Shown here: piece by piece, positions 24,503 to 34,263 of the stretch
How positions within the stretch are numbered: position 1 is the stretch's first letter
How the letters are laid out: the number at the start of each line of letters is the position of its first letter
NCBI RefSeq assembly: GCF_000375425.1
Contig: NZ_AQXG01000001.1
Coordinates: forward strand, 1-55,984
DNA from: Gracilimonas tropica DSM 19535
GTDB lineage: Bacteria > Bacteroidota > Rhodothermia > Balneolales > Balneolaceae
DNA length: 55,984 bases
Reading direction: 5' to 3'
Program-made: the position numbers and the translations under genes
The notes under the pieces: generated by a model
What the model was told of the DNA's origin: nothing
Database searches by the model: none
What the model saw: only the letters and a program-made list of their open reading frames with translations

Positions 24503-24921
24503 AACAACATTCAAACAGCACGTACAACGCTGTAAGTACCTGCTCCTTAATAATCTGCAATACTCGGTCACTTTGCAACTGCATTAAGTGCAATTTTATC
24601 AACAAATTTTAGACACATATGCTGAGTTCAAAATAATTTTAAATGATTGAAGAGTAATTATTTTTATAAGTAATTGATTACATTTATAATAAAGGGGATA
24701 GACTATTTTCAAAAACAACTGAAAGTTAAAGAATTCTAATGTTTTAGCCGGAAGATTATACCGGTTTTTGTGGAAAACCTTGTGGATATGTGTTGAATAT
24801 GTATAGCTTTATTTATTCAAACTGCGAATAGTTCAAATTCATTTGAACTCAATTGTGCGTGAAAATGTGAAAAAATTGATAAAGAGAATAGTTGTTATCG
24901 GTTGAGGATATCAGCGCGTAT
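24503..24921. other. AT-rich region with DnaA-box-like words and a perfect palindrome
   Basis: No gene. Very AT-rich from about 24595 to 24720. TGTGGAAAA (24769-24777) and TGTGGATAT (24781-24789), 12 bases apart in the same orientation, are the reverse complements of TTTTCCACA and ATATCCACA, each one mismatch from the DnaA box TTATCCACA. A perfect 9+9 palindrome, AGTTCAAAT-TC-ATTTGAACT, lies at 24830-24849. Together with the 21-bp array this resembles a replication-origin or operator region; no replication gene is present. Confidence 0.4.
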
Positions 24922-25891
24922 GCAACTATCCCACACCCCACGAAATTCAAAAAAGGAACGGCTTTTTTGAATTGATCTCCCCTCCCCCGAAATTCGGGAC
25001 GCAAGCGCAAGGGGAGACTTTCCGAAGTGGAGGAAAAAATATTACTTCAATATTCGAAAATGAATGTTCTACGGTTCGATATTCAAGGCGTCCTCCCTTG
25101 AGGGAGGTGCCGAAGAGAGCGAATGCGAACGCAGGCGGAGGGTGTAAACCGTAGCACGGCTCGCTGAGCCGCATAACCGAAACGAATGACTTTGTCCGGG
25201 CGGAACAGGAACTCAACTCCACCCACTATGTCATCTCGACCAAAATGAAGCGATCCCGAGAATTCGGGAGAGCGTAATGCAGCGGAGAGATCTGCGGAGG
25301 GTACTATGGGCAGTGAGCGAGCAATGCCAACACCGAAGATATCTCCACTCCGTTCTCTCGCCTTTGGGACTCTTTCACTCCGGTCGATATGACAAGGCGG
25401 TGGAGAGAGTGTACTCCTTGCTTGATGTTCTTAACTATCCAACACACTGCTCTAACAGATAAAGCAGCAAGTCCTATGCCAGCTGAAACTGGAACCGGGA
25501 GGTTCCCAGATGCATTACGAACGAGCCGTTCGTAACGAGAACAACTGAAACCGGGAGGAATCAAACTCCATCCATCACCCCGCTCACGCCAATAAGATAC
25601 TGAGGCCTGCCCTGGCAGAGCGGAATGATGGATTCCATTCTCCCCAAAGCCCAACAAAGCTCCCTTACCCTGACGCGTTTAAATCATGTACCAAGCAGGC
25701 CACCGGTCAAATAGTAAATCCGGCAAAGAAATAACCACCCCATGCGTTAGGGCAAGGGCGGGGGGATTGGGTTCGGAGATGCCGGAAGAGGCACGCAGCC
25801 TGAATTCGCCCGGGAGTATGAAGCAGGTTCAATGTTCAATTCTTCCTTTAATCACAGAAAGAATATTCGTATCATTCATGCTTCATAAAAA
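24922..25891. repeat. Modular palindromic repeat mosaic before wzz
   Basis: Modules in order: AATTCAAAAAAG/CTTTTTTGAATT hairpin 24944-24973; CCTCCCTTGAGGGAGG 25092-25107; CGGCTCGCTGAGCCG 25157-25171; the long TGTCATCTCGACC...GGTCGATATGACA element about 25227-25397; TTACGAACGAGCCGTTCGTAA 25515-25535; the ATCCATCACCCCGCTCA...TGAGCGGAATGATGGAT element 25568-25634; the CCCTTACCCTGACGCG...GCGTTAGGGCAAGGG pair within 25640-25830. Open frames through it are not genes. Confidence 0.8.
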
Positions 25892-27136
25892 ATGGATAGA
25901 CAGCACGTGAACGAAGAGCAAAAACATTCAGATAAGGGGCACGGTTCGGATCAACCTGAGAAGAAGAAAAAGAAATCCGGACAAGAGGAATTCCCGCTGC
26001 AAGAGTACCGCCTGGTGCCCGTTGAGGAATGGGAAGAAGACCGGATCGGTGAACGTGAGATCGACCTGATTGAACTGGCCAAATATATCTGGGAAAATCG
26101 AGTCACCATTTACAAATTTGTTGCTGTAGGGGTGGTATTAGGATTGGCCGTTGCTTTATTGAGCCCTAAGGAGTACGTAAGTGATGCCACTTTGATGCCT
26201 GAATACAGTACAGAAAGTCAGGGAAGTGCTTCCAGTTTATTACAACAATATGGTGGACTGATTGGGTTAAGCGGTGGAACCTACAACTCAGCCAGCAATG
26301 CCATTCGGGTAAATTTATATCCAAAGATTGTATCCAGTTTAAGCTTTCAGAAAAAAATTGCAGATCAGGAATTCTATTTCCCTGAATACGACACCACCGT
26401 TTCACTGATGGATTATTATTTAGAAGTGCAATCACCCGGTTTTTTTGGATATTTGAGAATGTTCACCATCGGGTTGCCCGGAACGATCATGAATGCTGTT
26501 TTTTCCGAAGAACAGGAAAAGAGTTCCTTAACCCAGGCAGCAGGGGAAAATATGATCATTTCATTAACAAAAGATGAGATGGAGGTAATCAAATATCTTA
26601 GGGAACAAATTTCTGCCAGTTTAGATGAAGAATCCGGCATTGTGACGGTGAGAGCAAGAATGGGTAATCCACAAGTTGCCGCAGAAGTCGCAAAACTTAC
26701 CATTGATGAACTTACTGAGTACCTAACCGATTATAGAACAGAGAAAGTACTTCGGGATTTAGAATTCATAGAAGAACAGCTTGCCACCGCCCGACAAAGA
26801 TTCAGAGAGGCCCAGCTTGCCTTAGCAGAGTTTGATGACAGTAATAAAGGAAATTTAACTGCACGGGCATCTACTGAACGCCAACGCCTGCAATCTGAAT
26901 ATGATATTGCGTTTAATTTGTACAACAGTTTATCTCAACAGTTTGAAGAAGCTAAATTGAAAGTCCAGGAAGAGACACCCGTATTTAAAGTACTGCAACC
27001 CGTGCAGGTACCGGTAGAGGATGAGACGAGTGGGGCTTTTATAGTTATTGTTTGTGTAATGCTTGGTGGAATATTAGGTCTGAGCTTTATTTTTCTAAAA
27101 ATTTTCTTATTGGATACTTTTAAAAATTATAGCTGA
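25892..27136 (+). CDS. wzz: Wzz-type chain-length determinant protein
   Basis: 414 residues. Charged cytoplasmic N terminus of about 70 residues (with KKKKK), REIDLIELAKYIWENR leading into membrane helix 1 (about 73-93), the Wzz domain with YVSDATLMPEYS, a long helical periplasmic region (about 235-365: LRDLEFIEEQLATARQRFREAQLALAEFDD), a proline-rich VLQPVQVPVE and membrane helix 2 (about 384-406). No tyrosine-kinase domain, so it is the O-antigen Wzz type rather than Wzc. It controls how long the chain made by Wzy becomes. First gene of locus 2, six bases before fcl. Confidence 0.88.
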   Translation: MDRQHVNEEQKHSDKGHGSDQPEKKKKKSGQEEFPLQEYRLVPVEEWEEDRIGEREIDLIELAKYIWENRVTIYKFVAVGVVLGLAVALLSPKEYVSDATLMPEYSTESQGSASSLLQQYGGLIGLSGGTYNSASNAIRVNLYPKIVSSLSFQKKIADQEFYFPEYDTTVSLMDYYLEVQSPGFFGYLRMFTIGLPGTIMNAVFSEEQEKSSLTQAAGENMIISLTKDEMEVIKYLREQISASLDEESGIVTVRARMGNPQVAAEVAKLTIDELTEYLTDYRTEKVLRDLEFIEEQLATARQRFREAQLALAEFDDSNKGNLTARASTERQRLQSEYDIAFNLYNSLSQQFEEAKLKVQEETPVFKVLQPVQVPVEDETSGAFIVIVCVMLGGILGLSFIFLKIFLLDTFKNYS

Positions 27137-27141
27137 ACTGT

Positions 27142-28104
27142 ATGTTTAAAAGAAGCAGAATTTATGTAGCTGGTCATAGGGGTATGGTAGGCTCAGCCAT
27201 TATCGAGAACCTTAAAAATAATGGATACTCAAACTTGATAACGGCTTCAAGTCAGGAATTAGATCTGCGGGATCAGGGGGCTGTGAATGAATTTATTAGC
27301 CAACAGAAGCCTGATTTTGTTATTATTGCTGCGGCAAGAGTTGGTGGGATTTTAGCCAATAATGAATACCCTTGGCAATTTTTATATGATAACCTGATGA
27401 TCGAGGCTAATCTTATCAAAGCAGCCCATTCTAATGATGTTCAAGATCTGATATTTTTAGGATCATCCTGTATTTACCCTAAAAAAGCCCCTCAACCTCT
27501 TAAAGAAGAATATCTCCTAACCGGACCACTTGAGCCTACTAATCAATGGTATGCTATTGCTAAAATAACCGGAATAAAATTATGCCAGGCTTTAAACCAA
27601 CAGTATGGCAGAAACTATATTTCTTTGATGCCTACAAATTTATATGGACCCCGGGATAATTTTGACTTAAAGACATCTCATGTGCTTCCGGCTATGATTC
27701 GTAAGTTTCATGAAGCCAGGGAGAACAGCCATTCCAAGGTAAGCCTTTGGGGTAGTGGTTCACCTAAGCGGGAGTTTTTGCATGTAGAAGATCTGGCAGA
27801 ATCAGTTCGTTTTGTAATGGAGCTTGAGGATCGCTTGGAATATGATTTGATAAACGCCGGAACCGGAGAAGATCTTTCGATCAAAGAACTTGCTGAAACC
27901 GTTCAGGAAGTAGTGGGACACAAGGGAAGTATTGAATGGGATACATCCAAGCCAGACGGAACACCAAGAAAATTGATGGATGTTTCGAGGATTAATGACT
28001 TAGGATGGAGGGCTCAGATCGACCTTGAAGAAGGCATTAAAAATACCTACCAGTGGTTTTTAAACAATCTCGATGAGATTAGAGAGTTAGCAATTCAGAA
28101 TTAA
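27142..28104 (+). CDS. fcl: GDP-L-fucose synthase
   Basis: 320 residues. Epimerises and reduces GDP-4-keto-6-deoxy-mannose to GDP-L-fucose. NADP loop GHRGMVGSA (residues 12-20), ARVGGI near 67, SSCIYP (about 110-115), the catalytic pair in WYAIAK (about 138-143), and NLYGPRDNFD. Order is fcl then gmd, the reverse of enteric operons. A very short gap separates it from gmd. Confidence 0.95.
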   Translation: MFKRSRIYVAGHRGMVGSAIIENLKNNGYSNLITASSQELDLRDQGAVNEFISQQKPDFVIIAAARVGGILANNEYPWQFLYDNLMIEANLIKAAHSNDVQDLIFLGSSCIYPKKAPQPLKEEYLLTGPLEPTNQWYAIAKITGIKLCQALNQQYGRNYISLMPTNLYGPRDNFDLKTSHVLPAMIRKFHEARENSHSKVSLWGSGSPKREFLHVEDLAESVRFVMELEDRLEYDLINAGTGEDLSIKELAETVQEVVGHKGSIEWDTSKPDGTPRKLMDVSRINDLGWRAQIDLEEGIKNTYQWFLNNLDEIRELAIQN

Positions 28105-28116
28105 GTGCCGTTTAGT

Positions 28117-29271
28117 ATGAGTACACAAAAAGTAGCATTAGTAACAGGAATAACAGGACAGGATGGGGCTTATTTAGCTGAGTTATTACTGGATAAAGGA
28201 TATATCGTTCATGGATTAAAGAGAAGGGCTTCGTTATTCAACACCGATCGTATTGATCATTTGTACCAAGACCCGCATGAAGAAAACCAGAGGTTGATCT
28301 TGCATTATGGAGATATGACGGATTCAATGAATCTGACCCGAATTATTCAAGAAACTCAACCGGATGAAATTTATAATCTAGCGGCCATGAGTCATGTGCA
28401 GGTTAGTTTTGAAGTTCCTGAATATACAGCCAATGCGGATGGAATTGGTACACTGCGAATTTTAGAAGCCGTTCGATTATTAGGCTTAGAAAATAAGACT
28501 CGTATATATCAAGCATCTACGTCTGAACTTTATGGACTCGTACAGGAAGTTCCACAGTCTGAGCAAACCCCTTTCTATCCAAGGTCTCCATATGCTGTTG
28601 CAAAACTATATGCTTATTGGATTACAGTTAATTACAGGGAAGCATATGGTATGTTTGCCTGTAATGGCATCTTATTCAATCATGAGTCTCCACTCCGGGG
28701 TGAAACTTTTGTCACAAGAAAAATCACGCGTGCGGTGGCAAAAATAGCATTGGGTTTGCAAGAAAAACTCTATATAGGAAATATGGAGGCAAAGCGCGAT
28801 TGGGGACATGCTAAAGATTATGTGGAAGCCATGTGGCGCATTCTTCAACAAGAAAAACCGGAAGACTTTGTCATTGCAACAGGGGTAACAACTAAGGTTC
28901 GGGATTTTATAAATCTTGCATTTGCTGAAGTAGGCATTACTCTCCGATTTGAAGGAAAAGGAGTAGAAGAGAAAGGAATTATTGATTCAGTGGATGAAAC
29001 GAAGTACAAAAATGCCACAGGCCAGAAAACCCGCAATCCGCTACTTGAAATGGGCAACATTCTTATTGAAGTAGACCCACGGTATTTCCGGCCCACCGAA
29101 GTTGAGCTACTGATCGGAGATCCGACCAAATCCAAAGAAAAATTAGGATGGAAGCCGAAATATGATCTTCAAGGGCTTCTAAAAGATATGGTACAAGCGG
29201 ATATCAAGCTTTTCCAAAAAGATTTGGATCTAAAACAGGCCGGACATAGTATCCTAAATCAAGCAGAATGA
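28117..29271 (+). CDS. gmd: GDP-mannose 4,6-dehydratase
   Basis: 384 residues counted from ATG 28117; an upstream in-frame GTG (28105) would add four residues directly after the fcl stop, but [11 protein letters not shown] is the usual beginning. NADP loop [21 protein letters not shown] and [10 protein letters not shown] supply the catalytic Thr/Ser, Glu, Tyr and Lys, and [17 protein letters not shown] is diagnostic of Gmd. Converts GDP-mannose to GDP-4-keto-6-deoxy-mannose, the substrate of the preceding enzyme. GDP-mannose supply may involve the cupin gene at 49.0 kb. Confidence 0.95.
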   Translation: MSTQKVALVTGITGQDGAYLAELLLDKGYIVHGLKRRASLFNTDRIDHLYQDPHEENQRLILHYGDMTDSMNLTRIIQETQPDEIYNLAAMSHVQVSFEVPEYTANADGIGTLRILEAVRLLGLENKTRIYQASTSELYGLVQEVPQSEQTPFYPRSPYAVAKLYAYWITVNYREAYGMFACNGILFNHESPLRGETFVTRKITRAVAKIALGLQEKLYIGNMEAKRDWGHAKDYVEAMWRILQQEKPEDFVIATGVTTKVRDFINLAFAEVGITLRFEGKGVEEKGIIDSVDETKYKNATGQKTRNPLLEMGNILIEVDPRYFRPTEVELLIGDPTKSKEKLGWKPKYDLQGLLKDMVQADIKLFQKDLDLKQAGHSILNQAE

Positions 29272-29305
29272 AAGTCATAAAATCAGATTCGGGTAAAAAT
29301 TAAGT

Positions 29306-30577
29306 ATGATCCTTATCCGTATCGATGAAATAAGAACATGGTTGAAATATTTTTTCGTATTGATCACCGTTCATGTACTTTTTGTGTATTTCATAAAGAA
29401 TATTGGTGGCTTTGGAATAAATAGTTTTGCTTATGTCCTTATAAAGATGTGGAAAGAGATAGTACTTTTGATTCTGCTATCACTATTCGCATATGTTCAT
29501 CGCTCATCAGCAATCAAGCTTAATGCACTTGATGCAATGATCCTTCTCTTTGTACTCATTGGTATAACCTATACTATAGTTGCTCCAAATAAGGTGCCAG
29601 CTATATGGAGCTTCAGAAGTATATATGAGATCTTTGCATTTTACTTATTAGGGCGGTTTTACTTTTTAAAAAAAATGGACCTTACTGATTTTTTAAAAGC
29701 ATTGGTCATAATGGGATGTCTGACCTCGATTTTTGCTGTGGTTCAAGTTCAGTTTTTAGGAGCCGATTTTTTTAGTGAAGTATATGGTGTTGATGAAGTC
29801 CCGATAGCTTATTCATCTCATGGATATGAAAATTTAAGGGCTCCATCTACATTTATTACACCCCATGAATTTGGTTTATTTTTAGTTTTATGTTTCATGT
29901 TTGCTTCATATCTATTTAAAACAGATAGGTACTCAAAGAAATCTTTTGTTTTCATAAATGTACTTCTACTAATAGGTCTCGCTTTTTCATTATCAAGATC
30001 CTCAATATTAATTTTGATCATATGTTATGGGCTGTATTGGGTGCGAAATAAGAAAACCACATTTGGGTTTTTGATTTTATGTGTTTTTGGAGCATTAGTT
30101 TTATATCTAATTGGTGTTGCAGAAAATATATCAAGTGTTATTGAAGGAGAAGATCCCTCATCTATGGGTAGATTTGTAGTGTTCAGAGAGTTTTTGAATC
30201 ACATGCAAAATCATCCTCTCGGTTCTGGTTTAGGAACCATTGGCGTTGTAGTCAGGCGTTTTATCCCCAATGCCCCACAGTTTGAAGGTGAACTTTTCAA
30301 TATATTTGGAATGATGGGTATAGCAGGAGGTTTGGGATATGTGCTTATACTGGCTTATGTTATCCTGAAAAATTGGTTGATTAGCTTTCGTAGTAATCAC
30401 ATAAATAGGCATTACTATCAAATGGTTGCCATTATTGTTATTGCTTTGACCCTAAGAGAATTAATTTTACCCAGAGACTTTACCAATTATTCGATAGGCT
30501 GGTTCTTAATTGGCTCATCAATTTCATTGATAAGCTATAAACAAATGAAATCTAGTGTTAAGTTTGTCAAAACTTAA
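29306..30577 (+). CDS. O-antigen ligase/polymerase family membrane protein (Wzy or WaaL)
   Basis: 423 residues with about eleven to twelve membrane helices. The Wzy_C domain is visible: LAFSLSRSSILILI near 225, a large periplasmic loop with MGRFVVFREFLNHMQNHPLGSGLGTIG (about 285-315), and GELFNIFGMMGIAGG after it. Members either polymerise repeat units or attach chains to lipid A core; locus 2 has no other polymerase candidate, so Wzy is the likelier role. It follows gmd by 34 bases. Its H-P-x-G-x-G motif distinguishes it from the divergent Wzy candidate at 13.2 kb. Confidence 0.78.
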   Translation: MILIRIDEIRTWLKYFFVLITVHVLFVYFIKNIGGFGINSFAYVLIKMWKEIVLLILLSLFAYVHRSSAIKLNALDAMILLFVLIGITYTIVAPNKVPAIWSFRSIYEIFAFYLLGRFYFLKKMDLTDFLKALVIMGCLTSIFAVVQVQFLGADFFSEVYGVDEVPIAYSSHGYENLRAPSTFITPHEFGLFLVLCFMFASYLFKTDRYSKKSFVFINVLLLIGLAFSLSRSSILILIICYGLYWVRNKKTTFGFLILCVFGALVLYLIGVAENISSVIEGEDPSSMGRFVVFREFLNHMQNHPLGSGLGTIGVVVRRFIPNAPQFEGELFNIFGMMGIAGGLGYVLILAYVILKNWLISFRSNHINRHYYQMVAIIVIALTLRELILPRDFTNYSIGWFLIGSSISLISYKQMKSSVKFVKT

Positions 30578-30614
30578 GTATAACTTTTACTTCATTCTAA
30601 CTTAAATCTGGAAA

Positions 30615-31076
30615 ATGTTAAAAGATAAAATTGTAGTATACACATCAGGAACATTCGACTTATTCCACACAAATCATTTAAAAATGATACAGTATGCCCG
30701 TGGTCTTGGTGATGTATTGATCGTTGGTGTTTCAACAGATGAACTGGTTTCGGATTATAAAGATCCCCCGGTAATACCTTTTGAAGAAAGAATTGCAATA
30801 ATTGAAAGTTTAAAATACCCGGATATCACTATACCACAGCGCAGTCTTGATCATAGAGATAAAGTTAAAAAACTTCATTTGGACGTTTTTGTAGTAGGGG
30901 ATGACTGGGAGGGTAAATATGATTATCTGGAAGAAATGGGAGTTCAGGTTTTTTATTTTCCTTATGGAGCCGGTGCCAGTACGACAAAGTTGAAGAAAAA
31001 AATATTAAATGATTATAAACACCTCAAAGAGAAAGTTGACAAACATACTAACCCTGATCCAAAGAACCTTAAATAA
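30615..31076 (+). CDS. Cytidylyltransferase-family protein (glycerol-3-phosphate cytidylyltransferase-like)
   Basis: 153 residues of the TagD/nucleotidyltransferase superfamily. The usual HxGH reads HTNH here (residues 18-21, in GTFDLFHTNH), and the C-terminal RTxGISTT is replaced by GAGASTT (118-124), losing the arginine. VGVSTDELVSDYK, PFEERIAIIESLKYPD and FVVGDDWEGKYDYL match the family elsewhere. It would make a CDP-alcohol such as CDP-glycerol for the two transferases that follow; the altered motifs leave open a different alcohol phosphate. Its stop overlaps the next start by one base. Confidence 0.82.
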   Translation: MLKDKIVVYTSGTFDLFHTNHLKMIQYARGLGDVLIVGVSTDELVSDYKDPPVIPFEERIAIIESLKYPDITIPQRSLDHRDKVKKLHLDVFVVGDDWEGKYDYLEEMGVQVFYFPYGAGASTTKLKKKILNDYKHLKEKVDKHTNPDPKNLK

Positions 31077-31813
31077 TGAGTACCCCAAAAACAGCATTGG
31101 TAACAGGAGGAACTAAAGGAATTGGAAAAGCTATAGTTAAAAAATTACTGCAAAGTAATTATAAAGTTGTTATTAATTACGCTCATTCAGATGAAGTTGC
31201 AAATTCGTTCAAAAAAGAACTTGATCAGGAGGGGCTTACAAATCACGTATTAATTAAATACAACAATGCTGATTTAGAAAATGTGACAAATTTTGCTGCT
31301 CAGGTAGGGAACGAGGTTTTGGATTATTTAGATGTTGTAATATTCAATGCAGGATTAACATACAAATCCACGTTAGGTGATTTTGAACTACATGAATGGA
31401 AAAAAGTATTCTATGTCAATGTTCACTTTCCAGTCTTTTTTCTAAATGCTATTATGCCATATTTGAATAAAGAATCTAATACGATCTTTATAAGTTCACT
31501 TATGGCCATACATCCACATTCGACTTCTTTAGCTTATGGAGTAAGTAAAAAAGCAGTTATTGGCTTAGTAGAGAATCTGGTAAAAGAGCTTACTCCGGAT
31601 AAGGGAAGAGTGAATGGGATAGCACCAGGTTTTGTAAACACGGAATGGCATAACAGGAAAAGTGAAGAGCTTATAGAAAAAATTAAGAGTAAAATTTCAC
31701 TAAACGCATTTTGTGATCCGGCTGAAGTCGCCTCCCTTTGTATGCATATTATTTCTAATAATTATTTAAACGGTTCGATAATAAAACTCGATGGGGGATA
31801 TTCTTTTCAATAG
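31076..31813 (+). CDS. Short-chain dehydrogenase/reductase
   Basis: 245 residues, classical FabG-like SDR: TGGTKGIGKA at about 9-18, NAG near 95, SSL...YGVSKKA with the catalytic Tyr-x3-Lys, VNGIAPGFVNTEW, and a C-terminal GSIIKLDGGYSF. Standing between a CDP-alcohol synthase and CDP-alcohol transferases, it may reduce a keto-polyol phosphate or sugar to build an unusual polyol, as TarJ does in ribitol teichoic acid synthesis by a different fold; this is inference. It could also act on a nucleotide sugar. Two bases separate it from the next gene. Confidence 0.88.
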   Translation: MSTPKTALVTGGTKGIGKAIVKKLLQSNYKVVINYAHSDEVANSFKKELDQEGLTNHVLIKYNNADLENVTNFAAQVGNEVLDYLDVVIFNAGLTYKSTLGDFELHEWKKVFYVNVHFPVFFLNAIMPYLNKESNTIFISSLMAIHPHSTSLAYGVSKKAVIGLVENLVKELTPDKGRVNGIAPGFVNTEWHNRKSEELIEKIKSKISLNAFCDPAEVASLCMHIISNNYLNGSIIKLDGGYSFQ

Positions 31814-31815
31814 CA

Positions 31816-33018
31816 ATGTCGTGGACTAAAATTTTAAAATTGATTGCAACTTACTTGGTAGGTAATATTCTTTATTTATTGAGTATGATGGTTCCTAAGT
31901 CAAAAAAAATATGGGTCTTTGGTGCATGGGGGGGGAACCAATATGCTGACAACCCAAAGTACCTGTTTGAATATGTGAATGAATTTCACCCGGAAATAAA
32001 TGCCATTTGGTTAACCCGGCAAAAAGAGATTGAAAAGAAAATCGAATCTAAGGGATATAAAGCATTTCAGACTAATAGCATAAAGGGCATTTGGTATTCA
32101 TGTAGGGCTAAAGTTGGAGCAATGTCTCATGGAATGATAGACCTAAACAGATTTGCATGCGCCAGAATGGAAATTGTGCAAATGTGGCATGGCATACCAA
32201 TTAAACCAATTCTTTTATCGGATCCCAAGAAAAGCTCTATCGCTAAGAGAAAACTACTAACTAAACTTTCCTTTTTTTTTCCATTTCTTAAGAAGGAACT
32301 GCGTTTCAATGAGAATCTGATTATTTGCAGTAGCTCTAAACATGTTTCCAAGATTCTCAAAAAAGCATTTGGTTCTAATTCTCCCATTAGAATCACCGGG
32401 TTTCCCAGGCTGGATGGTTTTTTTAGAACTGAAGAAGAAAACCCACTAAAAAAGAAAATCAGAGATTTACAGAGAGAAAATGTCAGGGTTGGTATTTATA
32501 TGCCAACCTGGAGGCAAAAAGGTGAGTTTAACATTATTAAGTACCTTACAGAAAATTTACAAGATATTGACAAATTCCTTAAGGGAAATAAGCTTTCTCT
32601 ATTTTTGAGAATTCATCCATTTGATCAACATGAATTACCAAAAGAATTTAATTTCGATTGTATTCACTTAATAACAAATGAAATGATTGAAGGGGATATC
32701 TATAGTGTTTTAGGGGCTTTTGATTTCTTGGTGTCTGATTACTCTAGTGTAATCTTTGATTACCTTATTAAAGAGTCACCAATCTACCTGATGGTTCCTG
32801 ATAGAAAGGATTACATCGAATCAAATGGTAAATTTGTGTATGATTACAAGAATATTGAGCTACCAGTTGAACAATCTTGGGGAAAACTTTTACCACGTTT
32901 GAATGAAGATAATTATCAATCTCAGGAAACGATCACAAAATTGTCATCAAAATATCACAAATATAAAGACGGGAATAGCTCAAAAAGGTTGTTTGATCAG
33001 ATAATAAAACGAGCATAA
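31816..33018 (+). CDS. CDP-glycerol:poly(glycerophosphate) transferase family protein (first)
   Basis: 400 residues of the TagB/TagF family, peripheral inner-membrane enzymes that add polyol phosphates to lipid-linked glycans. Hydrophobic N terminus (about 8-26), then W-V-F-G-A-W-G-G-N-Q-Y-A-D-N-P-K-Y-L-F-E-Y, the MWHGIP motif with His125, RITGFPRLDGF, YMPTWR, RIHPFD and SDYSSVIFDYL (around Asp308), which binds the CDP-alcohol. These are the family hallmarks and all look intact. Together with the cytidylyltransferase and second transferase it forms a polyol-phosphate cassette in what is otherwise a Gram-negative O-antigen locus. Confidence 0.9.
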   Translation: MSWTKILKLIATYLVGNILYLLSMMVPKSKKIWVFGAWGGNQYADNPKYLFEYVNEFHPEINAIWLTRQKEIEKKIESKGYKAFQTNSIKGIWYSCRAKVGAMSHGMIDLNRFACARMEIVQMWHGIPIKPILLSDPKKSSIAKRKLLTKLSFFFPFLKKELRFNENLIICSSSKHVSKILKKAFGSNSPIRITGFPRLDGFFRTEEENPLKKKIRDLQRENVRVGIYMPTWRQKGEFNIIKYLTENLQDIDKFLKGNKLSLFLRIHPFDQHELPKEFNFDCIHLITNEMIEGDIYSVLGAFDFLVSDYSSVIFDYLIKESPIYLMVPDRKDYIESNGKFVYDYKNIELPVEQSWGKLLPRLNEDNYQSQETITKLSSKYHKYKDGNSSKRLFDQIIKRA

Positions 33019-33052
33019 ACATTTGTATATAAAAAGCTTATCATTATAGAAT

Positions 33053-34219
33053 ATGAGTAAGATTTCTAAATTCTTTTATCTTTTTTGTGGAATAATTGCT
33101 CGTCATTTAAGAAAAATGATAAACATCGATAAAAACAGCATAGTATTCGGTGGAGGCAATGGTGACTTTTATTCAGAAAATTCTAAATATCTTTTCGAAT
33201 ATTACTTAAAGCATTCAAATAAGGAATGCTTTTGGGTTACAAGGAGCTATGAAGTATATCGTGAGTTAAAAGAAAATAATAAGCCTGTTTTTCTTAACTA
33301 TTCCCCCAAGGGTATTTATAAAGTACTAAAAGCAGCAACAGCAATATTTTGTACTTCCCGAATAGATATAATGTATTTTTATAAAGGGGATCAGAAATTT
33401 ATTATAAATTTATTTCATGGTATGCCCCTAAAAAAAATTATTTATGATTATGATGGTAAGGATCAGAAGAGAGGGCATTTTTTTGATAGACTTTGGAACA
33501 AATATGTTGCGGGTTTTAAGTGGGAAGATGCTAATGTAACACTTAGTACGTCCCAGTATTTTAATCCAATATTGCAATCAGCTTTTCATACCGATAGAAT
33601 AGAAAGTACGGGGCTCCCAAGAAATGATTTCTTTTTTGAAAATCTGAATAATGAATATTCAGGTCACCAAAAATTACTTAATGGAAAATCAATAATTGGA
33701 TATTTGCCCACCCACCGTAAGTTTGGAAGAGGTAATCAAGCCAAGACCCCCTTTTTAGATGATGACATGTTTCAAAAGAAATTGATTTCGTATGATGCAT
33801 GCCTGATACATAAACCCCATTATAATGTAGCAAAAGATCAATTTTATGAATCTAAAGCAATAAAGGAATTAGGGCCTGACACTTTAGATGCTCAGGAACT
33901 TTTAAAACAAAGTTCAATACTCATAACAGACTATTCAAGTTGTTATATTGATTATATGTTATTGGACCGTCCTATCATATTTTACAGGTTTGATGACTAT
34001 ACGAAAGAAGACACAGGGCTATATGATAAAGTAGAAAGTCTAACGGTTGAAATAGGACCAATCTGTAAAACAGAAGAAGAATTGAAAGAAGAACTCATTG
34101 CCTTCCTTGATGGAAAAGATTCTTACAAAGAAAGTAGAAATAAGATCAAAAAATTATTTCACCAATTTACAGATGGTAATTATTGTGAACGCGTATATCA
34201 TTTAGTTGAAAAGTTATAA
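33053..34219 (+). CDS. CDP-glycerol:poly(glycerophosphate) transferase family protein (second)
   Basis: 388 residues, same family as the preceding gene but clearly diverged: VFGGGNGDFYSENSKYLFEYYLKHS at the start, LFHGMPLKKIIYD with His122, STGLPRNDFF, GYLPTHRKFGRG, HKPHYN and ITDYSSCYIDYMLLDRPIIFYRFDDY. The pairing of two such enzymes recalls TagB (primer) and TagF (polymerase), so one may add the first polyol phosphate and the other extend or decorate; which does what is unknown. Ends 44 bases before the flippase gene. Confidence 0.9.
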   Translation: MSKISKFFYLFCGIIARHLRKMINIDKNSIVFGGGNGDFYSENSKYLFEYYLKHSNKECFWVTRSYEVYRELKENNKPVFLNYSPKGIYKVLKAATAIFCTSRIDIMYFYKGDQKFIINLFHGMPLKKIIYDYDGKDQKRGHFFDRLWNKYVAGFKWEDANVTLSTSQYFNPILQSAFHTDRIESTGLPRNDFFFENLNNEYSGHQKLLNGKSIIGYLPTHRKFGRGNQAKTPFLDDDMFQKKLISYDACLIHKPHYNVAKDQFYESKAIKELGPDTLDAQELLKQSSILITDYSSCYIDYMLLDRPIIFYRFDDYTKEDTGLYDKVESLTVEIGPICKTEEELKEELIAFLDGKDSYKESRNKIKKLFHQFTDGNYCERVYHLVEKL

Positions 34220-34263
34220 AGCCTATCAAATAGAAGTCACTAAAGTATCATATAAATTCTGCC

